Positions 36,007-45,610 of a stretch of 64,000 bases of DNA are shown in pieces (positions within the stretch are counted from its first letter, which is position 1; each line of letters starts with the position of its first letter). The DNA lies in NCBI RefSeq assembly GCF_002954225.1, contig NZ_PPTH01000013.1:1-64000 (forward strand). The letters run 5' to 3'. Origin of the DNA: Arthrobacter ruber. GTDB taxonomy: Bacteria; Actinomycetota; Actinomycetes; Actinomycetales; Micrococcaceae. Position numbers and translations under genes: made by a program. The notes beneath the pieces were generated by a model. It searched no databases. It was not told the origin of the DNA and worked only from the letters and a program-made list of their open reading frames with translations.

Positions 36007-36426
36007 CTACTGCTTCCGGCGGCTGACGAGCCGCGTCGCCGACCATTCCCGGGAGACGCCGGCCGACGACGTCGAGTGGAGACCGGCGGTGGGAGCCGCT
36101 TCCTGCACATCGGCCGGGGAGACATAACCCGGACGTCCGGACTTGGGAGTGAGCAGCCAGACCACGCCGGTCGCCCCGAGCGAGGTCAGGGCGTCCACGA
36201 GCGCGTCCACGAGGTCACCGTCACCGCTGCGCCACCAGAGGATGACGCCGTCCACCACATCCTGGTCGTCCTCCGTGAGCAGTTCGGATCCGATGCCGTC
36301 CTCGAGGTTGTCGCGGAAGTCGAAGTCGACGTCGTCGTCGTAGCCGAGTTCCTGGACAAGGTCGCCATCTTTGAAACCCAACTTGCCTGCCACGTTGACC
36401 GCAGTGGCGGCTTCAGCCTCGCTCAC
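36007..36426 (-). CDS. DUF3052 family protein
   Basis: 139 residues from the GTG at 36426, with an AGGAGG box upstream. No signal peptide. The core (about 20-105) reads DGDLVQELGYDDDVDFDFRD, DVVDGVILWWRSGDGDLVDAL and GVVWLLTPKSGRPGYVSPADV, matching DUF3052, an actinobacterial family of unknown function that can be found between ahpE and aceE. The C-terminal 30 residues are variable and basic at the end. It is first in the operon with ahpE and the sirtuin. Confidence 0.9.
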   Translation of the reverse strand: MSEAEAATAVNVAGKLGFKDGDLVQELGYDDDVDFDFRDNLEDGIGSELLTEDDQDVVDGVILWWRSGDGDLVDALVDALTSLGATGVVWLLTPKSGRPGYVSPADVQEAAPTAGLHSTSSAGVSREWSATRLVSRRKQ

Positions 36427-36771
36427 TTAACTCCTCCTGGAAACACGGGACTGTCGCGTGACCGGCCCTCGTATGGATGTACATGCCTACCAGCCAACAC
36501 CCTTATGCGCCAAGCATCAAGCCGGTCGGCCGTTTTCGGTGGTGGAGGCGCCACCCGGCGGTCGGGTCCGGGAACGCGGTGTGGGCAAGCCCTCGGCGTA
36601 ATCTGCCCCCAGAGCCTGATCCTGCTACGCATGGACCCCGCGGCGGCGATAGAGTGAAGTGATATATGGCCGCGGTGATAGCGCCGGGCCGGCATCTCTG
36701 CGCGGGCGCAACGAGCCGTGCGCAGGCACTAAGCGACACAGACAAGATCTGTGGAAGTGGAGAGATATCGC
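36427..36771. other. Divergent regulatory region between DUF3052 and aceE
   Basis: 345 bases with no gene. It must hold two promoters but I do not find a convincing -35/-10 pair. The aceE Shine-Dalgarno GGAGAG is at 36759-36764 and the DUF3052 AGGAGG at the other end. No terminator or large repeat is visible. Confidence 0.5.
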
Positions 36772-39525
36772 GTGGCTGTAGAACAAGGTACGGCGGATAT
36801 TCTGAGCGGCCTGACCGTCGGCAAGCCCGACGGCGATCCCGAGGAGACCGCGGAGTGGATCGAATCCCTCGACCAGCTCATCCGCACCCAGGGCACCGAG
36901 CGCGCGCAGTACATCATGCGTTCGCTCCTCCAGCGTGCCGGTGCGCAGTCCGTGGGCGTGCCCATGGTCACGACGACGGACTACGTCAACACCATCCCCG
37001 CGGACCAGGAACCCGAGTTCCCCGGTGACGAGGAGATCGAGCGGAAGTACCGCGCATGGATGCGCTGGAACGCCGCCGTCATGGTGCACCGCGCACAGCG
37101 CCCCGAGATCGGCGTCGGTGGGCACATCTCGACCTACGCCGGTGCGGCGACGCTGTACGAAGTGGGCTTCAACCACTTCTTCAAGGGCAAGGACCACCCC
37201 AGCGGTGGTGACCAGGTCTTCTTCCAGGGACACGCCTCCCCCGGCATGTACGCGCGGGCCTACCTCGAAGGGCGCCTCACCGAGGAGGACCTCGACGGGT
37301 TCCGCCAGGAGAAGTCGAAGGAGGGCCACGCGCTCTCCTCCTATCCGCACCCCCGCCTGATGCCCGATTTCTGGGAGTTCCCCACGGTCTCCATGGGCAT
37401 CGGCCCCATGAACGCCATCTACCAGGCGCAGTCCAACCGCTACCTGCACAACCGCGGCTTCAAGGACACGTCGGAGCAGCAGGTCTGGGCCTTCCTCGGC
37501 GACGGCGAGATGGACGAACCGGAATCGCGCGGCCTGCTCCAGCTCGCGGCCAACGAGAAGCTGGACAACCTGAACTTCGTCATCAACTGCAACCTGCAGC
37601 GGCTCGACGGACCCGTCCGCGGCAACGGCAAGATCATGCAGGAGCTCGAGGCGTTCTTCCGCGGTGCCGGCTGGAACGTCATCAAGGTCGTCTGGGGACG
37701 CGAGTGGGACTCGCTGCTCGCCAAGGACACCGACGGTGCGCTGGTCGACATCATGAACCAGACGCCCGACGGCGACTACCAGACCTACAAGGCCGAGTCG
37801 GGCGGATTCGTCCGTGACCACTTCTTCGGCAAGTCCCCCGAGACCAAGGCGATGGTCGAGGACCTCTCGGACGACGAGATCTGGAAGCTCAAGCGCGGCG
37901 GCCACGACTACCGCAAGGTCTACGCGGCCTACAAGGCGGCCACGGAGTTCAAGGGCAAGCCGACCGTCATCCTCGCGAAGACCGTCAAGGGCTACGGCCT
38001 CGGGCCGCACTTCGAGGGGCGCAACGCGACCCACCAGATGAAGAAGCTGACGAACGCCGACCTCAAGGCGTTCCGCGACCACCTGCGCATCCCCGTCACC
38101 GACGAGCAGATCGACGACGACCTCTACAACGCGCCGTACTACCACCCCGGCGCCGACGCGCCCGAGATCAAGTACCTCATGGAGCGGCGCCGCGAGCTCG
38201 GCGGCTTCGTGCCCGAACGGCGTACCAAGCACACCGATGTCGTCCTGCCGGGCGACAAGGCGTACGAGATGGCCAAGCGCGGGTCCGGCAAGCAGATGGC
38301 CGCGACCACCATGGCGTTCGTGCGCATCCTGAAGGACCTCATGCGGGACAAGGAGTTCGGCAAGCGCATCGCGCCGATCATCCCCGACGAGGCGCGCACC
38401 TTCGGTATGGACTCGTTCTTCCCCACGGCGAAGATCTACAACCCGAACGGCCAGAACTACCTGTCCGTGGACCGCGACCTGGTCCTCGCCTACAAGGAGT
38501 CCATCGAGGGCCAGATCCTGCATGCGGGCATCAACGAGGCCGGATCCATGGCGGCGTTCACCGCCGCCGGTACTGCCTATGCGACGCAGGGCGAGCCCCT
38601 GATCCCGATCTACGTGTTCTACTCGATGTTCGGATTCCAGCGCACGGGTGATTCCATCTGGGCCGCAGCGGACCAGATGGCCCGCGGGTTCATCATCGGG
38701 GCCACGGCCGGGCGCACCACCCTGACCGGGGAGGGCCTGCAGCACGCCGACGGGCACTCGCCGATCCTCGCGTCGACGAACCCCGCCGTCATCACCTATG
38801 ACCCCGCCTTCGGGTACGAGATCGGGCACATCATGCGCGACGGTCTCAACCGGATGTACGGGGACATCGGTGACAAGCCGGAGTCCTTCCGCAACGTCAT
38901 GTACTACGTCACCGTGTACAACGAGCCGTTCGTGCAGCCGGCGGAGCCGGAGGACCTGGACGTCGAGGGCGTGCTCAAGGGCATCTACCTGCTGAAGCCC
39001 GCCAAGGTGGACGGCCCCCGCACGCAGCTGCTTGCCTCCGGCGTGGCGGTGCCGTGGGCGCTCGAGGCACAGAAGATCCTGGCGAAGGACTGGGGCGTCT
39101 CGGCCGACGTCTGGTCCGTGACCTCGTGGAACGAACTGCGCCGTGACGGCCTCGCCGCCGAGGAGGAGGCCTTCCTCAGCCCCGGCGCCGACGCGCGCAA
39201 GCCGTTCATCACACAGCAGCTCGAGGGTGCCACGGGTCCGATCGTGGCGGTCTCGGACTTCATGAAGGCCGTGCCGGACCAGATCCGCCAGTTCCTGCCG
39301 AACGAGTTCGCGACGCTCGGTGCGGACGGGTTCGGTTTCTCCGACACCCGTGCGGCGGCGCGCCGGTTCTTCAAGATCGACAGCCACTCCGTGGTGGTGC
39401 GTGCGCTGGAGATGCTCGCACGCCGCGGTGAGGTCGACGCCAACGCGCCGAAGGAGGCGATCGAGAAGTACCGCCTGCTCGACGTGAACGCCGGGACCAC
39501 CGGCAACGCGGGCGGCGACTCCTAG
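36772..39525 (+). CDS. aceE: Pyruvate dehydrogenase E1 component, homodimeric
   Basis: 917 residues from the GTG at 36772, with GGAGAG seven bases upstream; an ATG-like in-frame start seven codons earlier lacks such a box. It is the thiamine-diphosphate enzyme that decarboxylates pyruvate and passes acetyl groups to the lipoyl E2. The ThDP motif is [12 protein letters not shown] with the later [16 protein letters not shown]; other elements are [22 protein letters not shown]-like QTYKAESGG and the C-terminal [20 protein letters not shown]. It supplies acetyl-CoA beside the fatty-acid genes. A strong terminator follows. Confidence 0.98.
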   Translation: MAVEQGTADILSGLTVGKPDGDPEETAEWIESLDQLIRTQGTERAQYIMRSLLQRAGAQSVGVPMVTTTDYVNTIPADQEPEFPGDEEIERKYRAWMRWNAAVMVHRAQRPEIGVGGHISTYAGAATLYEVGFNHFFKGKDHPSGGDQVFFQGHASPGMYARAYLEGRLTEEDLDGFRQEKSKEGHALSSYPHPRLMPDFWEFPTVSMGIGPMNAIYQAQSNRYLHNRGFKDTSEQQVWAFLGDGEMDEPESRGLLQLAANEKLDNLNFVINCNLQRLDGPVRGNGKIMQELEAFFRGAGWNVIKVVWGREWDSLLAKDTDGALVDIMNQTPDGDYQTYKAESGGFVRDHFFGKSPETKAMVEDLSDDEIWKLKRGGHDYRKVYAAYKAATEFKGKPTVILAKTVKGYGLGPHFEGRNATHQMKKLTNADLKAFRDHLRIPVTDEQIDDDLYNAPYYHPGADAPEIKYLMERRRELGGFVPERRTKHTDVVLPGDKAYEMAKRGSGKQMAATTMAFVRILKDLMRDKEFGKRIAPIIPDEARTFGMDSFFPTAKIYNPNGQNYLSVDRDLVLAYKESIEGQILHAGINEAGSMAAFTAAGTAYATQGEPLIPIYVFYSMFGFQRTGDSIWAAADQMARGFIIGATAGRTTLTGEGLQHADGHSPILASTNPAVITYDPAFGYEIGHIMRDGLNRMYGDIGDKPESFRNVMYYVTVYNEPFVQPAEPEDLDVEGVLKGIYLLKPAKVDGPRTQLLASGVAVPWALEAQKILAKDWGVSADVWSVTSWNELRRDGLAAEEEAFLSPGADARKPFITQQLEGATGPIVAVSDFMKAVPDQIRQFLPNEFATLGADGFGFSDTRAAARRFFKIDSHSVVVRALEMLARRGEVDANAPKEAIEKYRLLDVNAGTTGNAGGDS

Positions 39526-39543
39526 CGGTCCGCGGTCCCTGAG

Positions 39544-39591
39544 GGCGACGGCGGGAACAGCTTCACGGCTGCTCCCGCCGTCGCCTTTTTT
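39544..39591 (+). terminator. Intrinsic terminator after aceE
   Basis: 18-bp inverted repeat with one mismatch (39544-39561 and 39568-39585, loop TTCACG) followed by a six-T run (39586-39591), the best intrinsic terminator I found in the window. Confidence 0.92.
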
Positions 39592-39606
39592 GTAGCTCCT
39601 CCACAA
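39590..39606. promoter_or_regulatory. Palindrome upstream of fasR, candidate FasR operator
   Basis: TTGTAG-CTCCT-CCACAA. It shares the pattern TTGTAG-N5-CYACAA with a site upstream of fabD, and its centre lies about 46 bases before the predicted leaderless fasR start, an activator-like position. Confidence 0.5.
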
Positions 39607-39631
39607 ATGGAAGCCGGTGGCGCCGAGACCG

Positions 39632-39637
39632 TATGCT
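39632..39637 (+). promoter_or_regulatory. -10 element of fasR, predicted leaderless
   Basis: TATGCT lies six bases before the ATG at 39644. The GGAGG immediately before the ATG has no spacing and is unlikely to act as a Shine-Dalgarno sequence. Confidence 0.45.
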
Positions 39638-39643
39638 CGGAGG

Positions 39644-40972
39644 ATGCCGCACCCAGAAGCTGCCCCCGGCGGCGCCCCGAGCGCGCCCGGAGCCACGAAC
39701 GCCGGTGCCGCTCCCCCGGATCCGGCCACCGTCGAGAAACTGCGGGCCACGATCGGTTCCCTCTCGACGGCCACCCTCCGTCAGCTCGATGCGGACCTGC
39801 CGTGGTACCGCGGGCTGCGCCCCGATGAGCGTTCCGCCCTCGGCATGGTGGCGCAGAAGGGCATCGCCTCCTTCGTCAACTGGTACCAGAAGCCCGTGTC
39901 CCCGGCCTGGGTGCTGAGCGACGTCTTCGGCACCGCGCCCACCGAGCTCACCCGGTCCATCAGTCTCCAGAAGGCCCTGCAGCTCATTCGCGTGGTGGTG
40001 CAGGTGGTCGAGGACCACGTGCCGTTCCTGGCTCCGGCGGCCGACCAGGCGCCCCTGCGCGAGGCCGTGCTGCGGTACTCGCGGGAGGTGGCGTTCGCCG
40101 CGGCGGACGTGTATGCGCGGGCCGCAGAGACCCGTGGTTCGTGGGACACGCGCCTCGAGGCGCTGGTGGTCGACGCGATCCTGCGAGGTGAGAGCTCCGA
40201 TGCGCTCCGCTCACGGATCGCCGCCGTCGGCTGGAAGTCCCAGGCCCGCATCACGGTCATGGTCGGCAGCGCGCCGCAGGAGCCCAATGCCGGCTTCCTC
40301 AACGAACTGCGTCGGGTCACGGGCCGCCTCGCCGAGGACGTCCTCGTGGGCATCCAGGGCGAGCGGCTCATCCTCGTGCTCGGAGGCGTCCGGGACGCGG
40401 CCAAGGCGTATCTGAGGATCAGCGAACTCTTCGGCGACGGCGCCGTGGTGTTCGGCCCGGAGGCGGAGTCGCTGGTGGACGCGAGCACGTCGGCACAGGC
40501 GGCGTTCGCCGGGCTGACGGCCGCCCGCGCCTGGCCCGGCGCCCCGCGTCCCGTCTCCTCCGAGGACCTCTGGCCGGAGCGCGTGATGTCCGGCGACGAC
40601 ACCGCACGGCGGGCGCTGGTGCGGAACATCTACCGGCCGCTCCTGGCGGCGTCCAACGGCCTGGAGCAGACGGTGTCCGCCTACCTCGCCCTCGGCCACT
40701 CCCTGGAAGCCACGTCGCGGTCACTCTTCGTCCACGCCAACACGGTCCGCTACCGCCTCCGGCGTGTCTGCGACGTGACCGGCTGGGACCCGCTGATAGC
40801 CCGCGAGGCGTTCGTGCTCCAGACCGCGTTGGTGGTCGGTCGCCTCTCCGCAACGCCGGGGGCCGGGGCGGCCGCGCATGGAGGAACGGGGCCGGGCACC
40901 GGTCGTGCCACCCGGACGAACAGCACCGAGCAGGCGTCGTCGGGGTCTGCCGGGCGGGCCAGAGACTTGTAG
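39644..40972 (+). CDS. fasR: PucR-family transcriptional regulator of fatty-acid synthesis (FasR-like)
   Basis: 442 residues from the ATG at 39644. The N-terminal two-thirds has no named domain but is conserved in this family (PWYRGLRPDERSALGMVAQKGI). The C-terminal 60 residues form the PucR helix-turn-helix (SLEATSRSLFVHANTVRYRL). In Streptomyces coelicolor the PucR-type FasR, encoded directly before fabD, activates the fabD-fabH-acpP-fabF operon; position and gene order here are identical. A GTG start at 39617 would add nine residues. Its stop codon lies inside the fabD-side palindrome. Confidence 0.88.
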   Translation: MPHPEAAPGGAPSAPGATNAGAAPPDPATVEKLRATIGSLSTATLRQLDADLPWYRGLRPDERSALGMVAQKGIASFVNWYQKPVSPAWVLSDVFGTAPTELTRSISLQKALQLIRVVVQVVEDHVPFLAPAADQAPLREAVLRYSREVAFAAADVYARAAETRGSWDTRLEALVVDAILRGESSDALRSRIAAVGWKSQARITVMVGSAPQEPNAGFLNELRRVTGRLAEDVLVGIQGERLILVLGGVRDAAKAYLRISELFGDGAVVFGPEAESLVDASTSAQAAFAGLTAARAWPGAPRPVSSEDLWPERVMSGDDTARRALVRNIYRPLLAASNGLEQTVSAYLALGHSLEATSRSLFVHANTVRYRLRRVCDVTGWDPLIAREAFVLQTALVVGRLSATPGAGAAAHGGTGPGTGRATRTNSTEQASSGSAGRARDL

Positions 40973-40983
40973 AGTTCCTACAA
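40967..40983. promoter_or_regulatory. Palindrome upstream of fabD, candidate FasR operator
   Basis: TTGTAG-AGTTC-CTACAA, a perfect 6-bp inverted repeat around five bases. It overlaps the fasR stop codon and ends 67 bases before the fabD start. It has the same pattern as the site upstream of fasR. Confidence 0.55.
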
Positions 40984-41050
40984 AGAGCTCCAACCAGCTT
41001 GGTTCAGCCGAACACCCGATATTGCCTCCCCGATTTGGAAAGCTGGAACA

Positions 41051-42016
41051 GTGCTTGCAATCGCCTGCCCCGGACAGGGCTCACAGACCCCGGGCTTCCT
41101 GACCCCCTGGCTCGACCTGCCCGGCGTACGGGAGCACCTCGAGCAGCTCAGCGACCGCGCGGGCACCGACCTGATCCGGCACGGGACCGTCTCGGACGAG
41201 GAGACGATCAAGGACACCGCCGTCGCCCAGCCGCTCATCGTCGCGGCCGGGCTCGTGACCGCGCGACTGCTCCTCGAGGGCACCACGCTCACCGCCGCGA
41301 CCGTCGTCGCGGGCCATTCGGTGGGCGAGCTGACCGCGTCTGCAATCGCAGGGGCGCTCAGCGAGGACGACGCCGTCGCCTTCGTCCGTGTCCGCGCCGG
41401 GGCGATGGCCCAGGCGGCCGCGGCCGAGGCGACCGGCATGAGCGCCGTGCTCGGCGGGGATCCCGACGACGTCGCGGCACGGCTCACGGACCTGGGGCTG
41501 ACAGCTGCCAACGCGAACGGCGGCGGGCAGGTCGTCGCGGCAGGGACGCTGGAGCAGCTCGCGGCCCTTGCGCAGGATCCGCCGGTGAAGGCCCGTGTGA
41601 TCGCCCTGAAGGTCGCCGGCGCGTTCCACACACACCACATGTCCCCTGCCGTCACGGCGCTCGAGGCGCTGCGGCCCGCGCTCGCACCCACCGACCCGGT
41701 GGCCACGCTGATGTCCAACTACGACGGCCTGCCCGTCGCCACCGGCGACGGCAATCTCGACAGCCTCATCGCGCAAGTGTCACGCCCGGTCCGCTGGGAC
41801 CTCTGCATGGAGTCGATGCAGTCGATGGGCGTCACCGGGATGATAGAACTCTCCCCTGCCGGTACGCTCACGGGTCTGGCGAAGCGCGGAATGCGCGGTA
41901 TGGCGACCCTCGCCGTAAAATCACCGGAGGACATGGACGCCGCCCGCACCTTCCTCGAGGAGCACGCGCGCACCACGGACCTCGATCCGTCCCTTACCTC
42001 CGAAGGACCCCAGTGA
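41051..42016 (+). CDS. fabD: Malonyl-CoA:ACP transacylase
   Basis: 321 residues from the GTG at 41051. It loads malonyl groups onto ACP for type II fatty-acid synthesis. The active-site serine is S90 in AGHSVGEL, with the histidine region KVAGAFHTHHMSPAV and the N-terminal ACPGQGSQ. First gene of the fab operon; its stop overlaps the fabH start (GTGA). The palindrome upstream is a candidate activator site. Confidence 0.96.
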   Translation: MLAIACPGQGSQTPGFLTPWLDLPGVREHLEQLSDRAGTDLIRHGTVSDEETIKDTAVAQPLIVAAGLVTARLLLEGTTLTAATVVAGHSVGELTASAIAGALSEDDAVAFVRVRAGAMAQAAAAEATGMSAVLGGDPDDVAARLTDLGLTAANANGGGQVVAAGTLEQLAALAQDPPVKARVIALKVAGAFHTHHMSPAVTALEALRPALAPTDPVATLMSNYDGLPVATGDGNLDSLIAQVSRPVRWDLCMESMQSMGVTGMIELSPAGTLTGLAKRGMRGMATLAVKSPEDMDAARTFLEEHARTTDLDPSLTSEGPQ

Positions 42017-43071
42017 GCATCACCGCCATCAAGCAAGCCCCTCTCCGCGAGCACACACGCATCCTCGGCGTCGGCGCCTACCGCCCCGAGATCATCGTCA
42101 CCAATGACGACGTCTGCCAGTGGATCGACTCCTCGGACGAGTGGATCCGCCAGCGTACCGGGATCGTCACCCGGCACCGTGCGCCCCGTGAGGTCAGCGT
42201 CATCGACATGGCGGAGGCCGCGTCCCGGGAGGCGCTGGCGTCCGCCGGCATCGACGCGTCGCAACTCGGCGCCGTCCTGGTGTCCACCGTGACCCACCCC
42301 TACGCGACGCCGTCCGCGGCCGCGCAGCTCGCGGACCGCCTCGGGGCCACCCCTGCGCCCGCCTACGACATCTCTGCGGCCTGTGCCGGATACTGCTACG
42401 GGATCGCCCAGGGCGACGCCCTCGTGCACGCCGGCACGGCGGAGTACGTGCTGGTGGTCGGCGTGGAGAAGTTGTCGGACTTCATCGACAACTCCGAGCG
42501 CACCATCTCCTTCCTCCTGGGTGACGGCGCCGGCGCTGTCGTCATCGGTCCCGGCGACACGGCGGGCATCGGTCCGTCGGTGTGGGGCTCCGACGGCAGC
42601 AAGCACGAGGCCATCCGCATGACGCGGTCCCTGCTCGACGTCCGCGACTACTCGATGGGCGTCGGCCCCGATGCGGAATCGGGAGAATCAACGGACGCCG
42701 GCAGTGAGAGCCTGTGGCCGACCATGCGCCAGGACGGACCGACGGTGTTCCGCTGGGCCGTCTGGGAGATGGCGAAGGTCGCCCAGCAGGCGCTCGACGC
42801 GGCGGGGATCACCGCCGAGGACCTCGCCGTGTTCCTCCCCCATCAGGCCAACATCCGTATCATCGATGAGATGGTGAAGCAGCTGAAGCTCCCGGACCAC
42901 GTCCACGTGGCACGGGACATCGTGGACGCCGGCAACACCTCTGCCGCCTCGATCCCCCTGGCCATGCACCGGGTCCTGCAGGAACAGCCCGCGCTCAGCG
43001 GAAAGCTCGCCCTGCAGATCGGCTTCGGCGCCGGTCTCGTCTTCGGGGCGCAGGTCGTGGTCCTTCCCTAG
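42013..43071 (+). CDS. fabH: 3-oxoacyl-ACP synthase III
   Basis: 352 residues from the GTG at 42013, with GAAGGA before it. It starts fatty-acid synthesis by condensing acyl-CoA with malonyl-ACP. The Cys-His-Asn triad is C124 in SAACAGYCYG, the His of FLPHQANIRI and the Asn of DAGNTSAASIP. An insertion (about 215-240, GVGPDAESGES) lengthens a surface loop. It overlaps fabD by four bases and precedes acpP. Confidence 0.97.
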   Translation: MSITAIKQAPLREHTRILGVGAYRPEIIVTNDDVCQWIDSSDEWIRQRTGIVTRHRAPREVSVIDMAEAASREALASAGIDASQLGAVLVSTVTHPYATPSAAAQLADRLGATPAPAYDISAACAGYCYGIAQGDALVHAGTAEYVLVVGVEKLSDFIDNSERTISFLLGDGAGAVVIGPGDTAGIGPSVWGSDGSKHEAIRMTRSLLDVRDYSMGVGPDAESGESTDAGSESLWPTMRQDGPTVFRWAVWEMAKVAQQALDAAGITAEDLAVFLPHQANIRIIDEMVKQLKLPDHVHVARDIVDAGNTSAASIPLAMHRVLQEQPALSGKLALQIGFGAGLVFGAQVVVLP

Positions 43072-43147
43072 TTTTCAAGCCCAGACCGCGACAGCGCGGT
43101 TTGACCATCCCCGCCGGCGCACCGGCAAGAACAGAAAAGGAGCCACC

Positions 43148-43393
43148 ATGGCTAGCAACGAAGAGATCCTGACCGGCCTGGCCGAGATCGTCAACGAGGA
43201 GACGGGTCTCGCCCCCGAGTCCGTCGAGATGGACAAGTCCTTCACCGACGACCTCGACATCGACTCCATCTCGATGATGACCATCGTGGTCAACGCCGAG
43301 GAGAAATTCGGTGTCCGCATCCCCGACGAAGAGGTCAAGAACCTGAAGACCGTCGGCGACGCCGTCAACTTCATCTCGGGCGCGCAGGCGTAG
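43148..43393 (+). CDS. acpP: Acyl carrier protein
   Basis: 81 residues. The phosphopantetheine serine is S40 in DDLDIDSISMM. Highly acidic, as usual. It carries growing acyl chains between the Fab enzymes. AAAGGAG precedes the ATG. The actinobacterial DIDSIS spelling replaces the common ADSLD. Confidence 0.97.
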   Translation: MASNEEILTGLAEIVNEETGLAPESVEMDKSFTDDLDIDSISMMTIVVNAEEKFGVRIPDEEVKNLKTVGDAVNFISGAQA

Positions 43394-43509
43394 GTTCCTG
43401 CACTTCCCGGCGCTACGGCCGCCCCCGGTGTCACCGCCGTGGGCGGCCGTAACAGTCTCCCCTCCCGCTCCGGTGCCTCCGGCGCAGACCTCGCTTCGAA
43501 AGAGTGACC

Positions 43510-44745
43510 ATGCCACGCAAAGTCGTCATCACCGGACTCGGTGCAACCACCCCCATCGGCGGGGACGTCCCCACCATGTGGGCCAACTCCCTCAAGGGAG
43601 TCTCAGGGGCGCGGACCATCGAGGCCGACTGGGTGGAGAAGTTCGAGCTGCCCGTGACGTTCGCGGCGCAGATCGCCACCCCCGCCTCGGAGGTACTCTC
43701 CCGGGTGGAGGCCAAGCGCATGGATCCCTCGACCCAGTTCGCGGTCGTCGCATCCCGTGAGGCATGGCGCGACTCCGGGATCGAGGAGGTGGACAAGGAC
43801 CGCCTCGCCGTCGCTTTCGCGACCGGGATCGGCGGTGTCTGGACGCTGCTCGATGCCTGGGACACCCTGCGTGACAAGGGGCCTCGAAGGGTCCTGCCCA
43901 TGACCGTCCCCATGCTCATGCCCAACGGCCCCGCAGCCGCCGTCAGCCTCGACCTCGGTGCCCGGGCCGGTGCCCACACGCCCGTCTCCGCCTGCGCCTC
44001 CGGCACCGAGGCACTGCACCAGGGGCTGGAACTCATCCGATCCGGCAAGGCAGACGTCGTCGTGTGCGGCGGCGCCGAGGCCGCCATTCATCCGATGCCC
44101 ATCGCCGCTTTCGCCTCCATGCAGGCACTGTCCCGGCGCAACGACGCCCCGGAACTCGCCTCGCGGCCGTACGACACGGGCCGTGACGGCTTCGTCATGG
44201 GCGAGGGTGCCGGTGCCCTGGTCCTCGAGGCCGAGGAGCACGCCCTCGCGCGTGGCGCCCGGATCTACGCCGAGCTCGGTGGGACCTCGGTCACCGCTGA
44301 CGCCTACCACATCACTGCGCCCGACCCCGAGGGGCTGGGTGCCACCCGTGCGCTGAAGGCCGCACTGTTCGATGCCCGCGCCCAGGCGTCGGATGTGGTG
44401 CACGTCAACGCCCACGCGACGTCCACCCCCGTCGGTGACAAGCCCGAGTACACCGCCCTGAGGGCGGCTTTCGGTGCGCACCTGGACTCCGTCGCGGTCT
44501 CGGCGACGAAGTCGCAGACCGGCCACCTCCTCGGAGCATCCGGTGCTGTCGAGGCCGTCATGACGGTGCTGGCGATCCACGACCGGAAGGCCCCCGTCAC
44601 GATCAACCTCGACAACCAGGACCCCGACATCCCGCTCGATGTCGTCACGGAGGCGCGTGACCTGCCCTCGGGAGACATCGTGGCTCTCAGCAACTCGTTC
44701 GGGTTCGGCGGTCACAACGCCGTCATCGTGCTCCGCAGCATCTGA
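43510..44745 (+). CDS. fabF: 3-oxoacyl-ACP synthase II (KasA/FabF type)
   Basis: 411 residues from the ATG at 43510; a GTG at 43504 is an alternative. The condensing enzyme of elongation. The Cys-His-His site is C162 in PVSACASGTEAL, VNAHATSTPVGD and SQTGHLLGASGAVEAV. Last gene of the fasR-adjacent operon; a strong hairpin follows the stop. Confidence 0.97.
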   Translation: MPRKVVITGLGATTPIGGDVPTMWANSLKGVSGARTIEADWVEKFELPVTFAAQIATPASEVLSRVEAKRMDPSTQFAVVASREAWRDSGIEEVDKDRLAVAFATGIGGVWTLLDAWDTLRDKGPRRVLPMTVPMLMPNGPAAAVSLDLGARAGAHTPVSACASGTEALHQGLELIRSGKADVVVCGGAEAAIHPMPIAAFASMQALSRRNDAPELASRPYDTGRDGFVMGEGAGALVLEAEEHALARGARIYAELGGTSVTADAYHITAPDPEGLGATRALKAALFDARAQASDVVHVNAHATSTPVGDKPEYTALRAAFGAHLDSVAVSATKSQTGHLLGASGAVEAVMTVLAIHDRKAPVTINLDNQDPDIPLDVVTEARDLPSGDIVALSNSFGFGGHNAVIVLRSI

Positions 44746-44754
44746 CCGCTGACA

Positions 44755-44790
44755 CGAGGAAGGCGCCACCCGCGGGTGGCGCCTTCCTCG
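44755..44790. terminator. Bidirectional terminator after fabF
   Basis: Perfect 18-bp inverted repeat with no spacer (44755-44772 and 44773-44790); the loop forms from the centre. It lies between fabF and the convergent DUF3145 gene. Confidence 0.8.
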
Positions 44791-44877
44791 TCGTGGCCGA
44801 CCTTGTGCCCGGTCGGGCCGTTGCCGTCCAGCGGCTCGCCGGCCAGGACGGCAAGCGCGGTGTGGGAGAAGGGACGT

Positions 44878-45381
44878 TCAGCCGACCTGGTGGAGCCAGC
44901 GCACCGGGGCGCCCTCGGCGGCGTGGCGGAACGGTTCGAGCTCCTCGTCCCAGGACTCCCCGAGCGCGAGCGAGAGTTCGTGGTAGACCGCTGCCGGGTC
45001 CCCTGCCCCCGCCTCGTACGCGTAGCGGATACGGTCCTCGGTCACCATGATGTTGCCGTGGACGTCCGTCGTGGCGTGGAAGATCCCGAGCTCGGGCGTG
45101 TGCGACCACCGGCCGCCGTCGGCTCCGGCGCTCTGCTCCTCGGTGACCTCGTACCGGAGATGGGCCCAGCCGCGGAGGGCCGAGGCGAGCTGCGCCCCCG
45201 AGCCCTGCGGACCGACCCAGGACAGCTCGGCCCGGAGCAATCCGGGCGCGGCAGGCTGCGCCGTCCACTCCATGTCGATGCGCTTGTCCAGCACGGACCC
45301 GATAGCCCACTCGACATGAGGGCACAACGCAGTAGGGGCTGAGTGCACGTACAGGACACCGCGGGCCATCACAACAGACAT
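44878..45381 (-). CDS. DUF3145 family protein
   Basis: 167 residues from the ATG at 45381, with GGAGG five bases upstream. No signal or membrane segment. The sequence MSVVMARGVLYVHSAPTALCPHVEWAIGSVL is the conserved family start, followed by TEDRIRYAYEAGAGDPAAVYHELSLALG. Function is unknown. It converges on the fab operon. Confidence 0.92.
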   Translation of the reverse strand: MSVVMARGVLYVHSAPTALCPHVEWAIGSVLDKRIDMEWTAQPAAPGLLRAELSWVGPQGSGAQLASALRGWAHLRYEVTEEQSAGADGGRWSHTPELGIFHATTDVHGNIMVTEDRIRYAYEAGAGDPAAVYHELSLALGESWDEELEPFRHAAEGAPVRWLHQVG

Positions 45382-45610
45382 TCCATCCTCCATAGCTGTA
45401 GGTACGTCTTCCCCAACGACCTTCAACGGATGATGGAACTGCAGATGAGCGGGTACTTCACGAGACCCACCCGCACGTGGTGTGCAGGTTCGATGTAACT
45501 CCTGCTCATTGTGCCCGACGAACGTGAATTTCGCCACTAGGACGGCCCGGGTGCCAGGTGCCCGGTCGTGGCGAGTCGACGGGCGGAGAAGGAACGCCCC
45601 TGCCGGTCGA

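Noticed and set aside
36625-39774. 1049-codon minus-strand frame over aceE
   Set aside because: Shadow of aceE; no ribosome-binding site and no recognisable motif.
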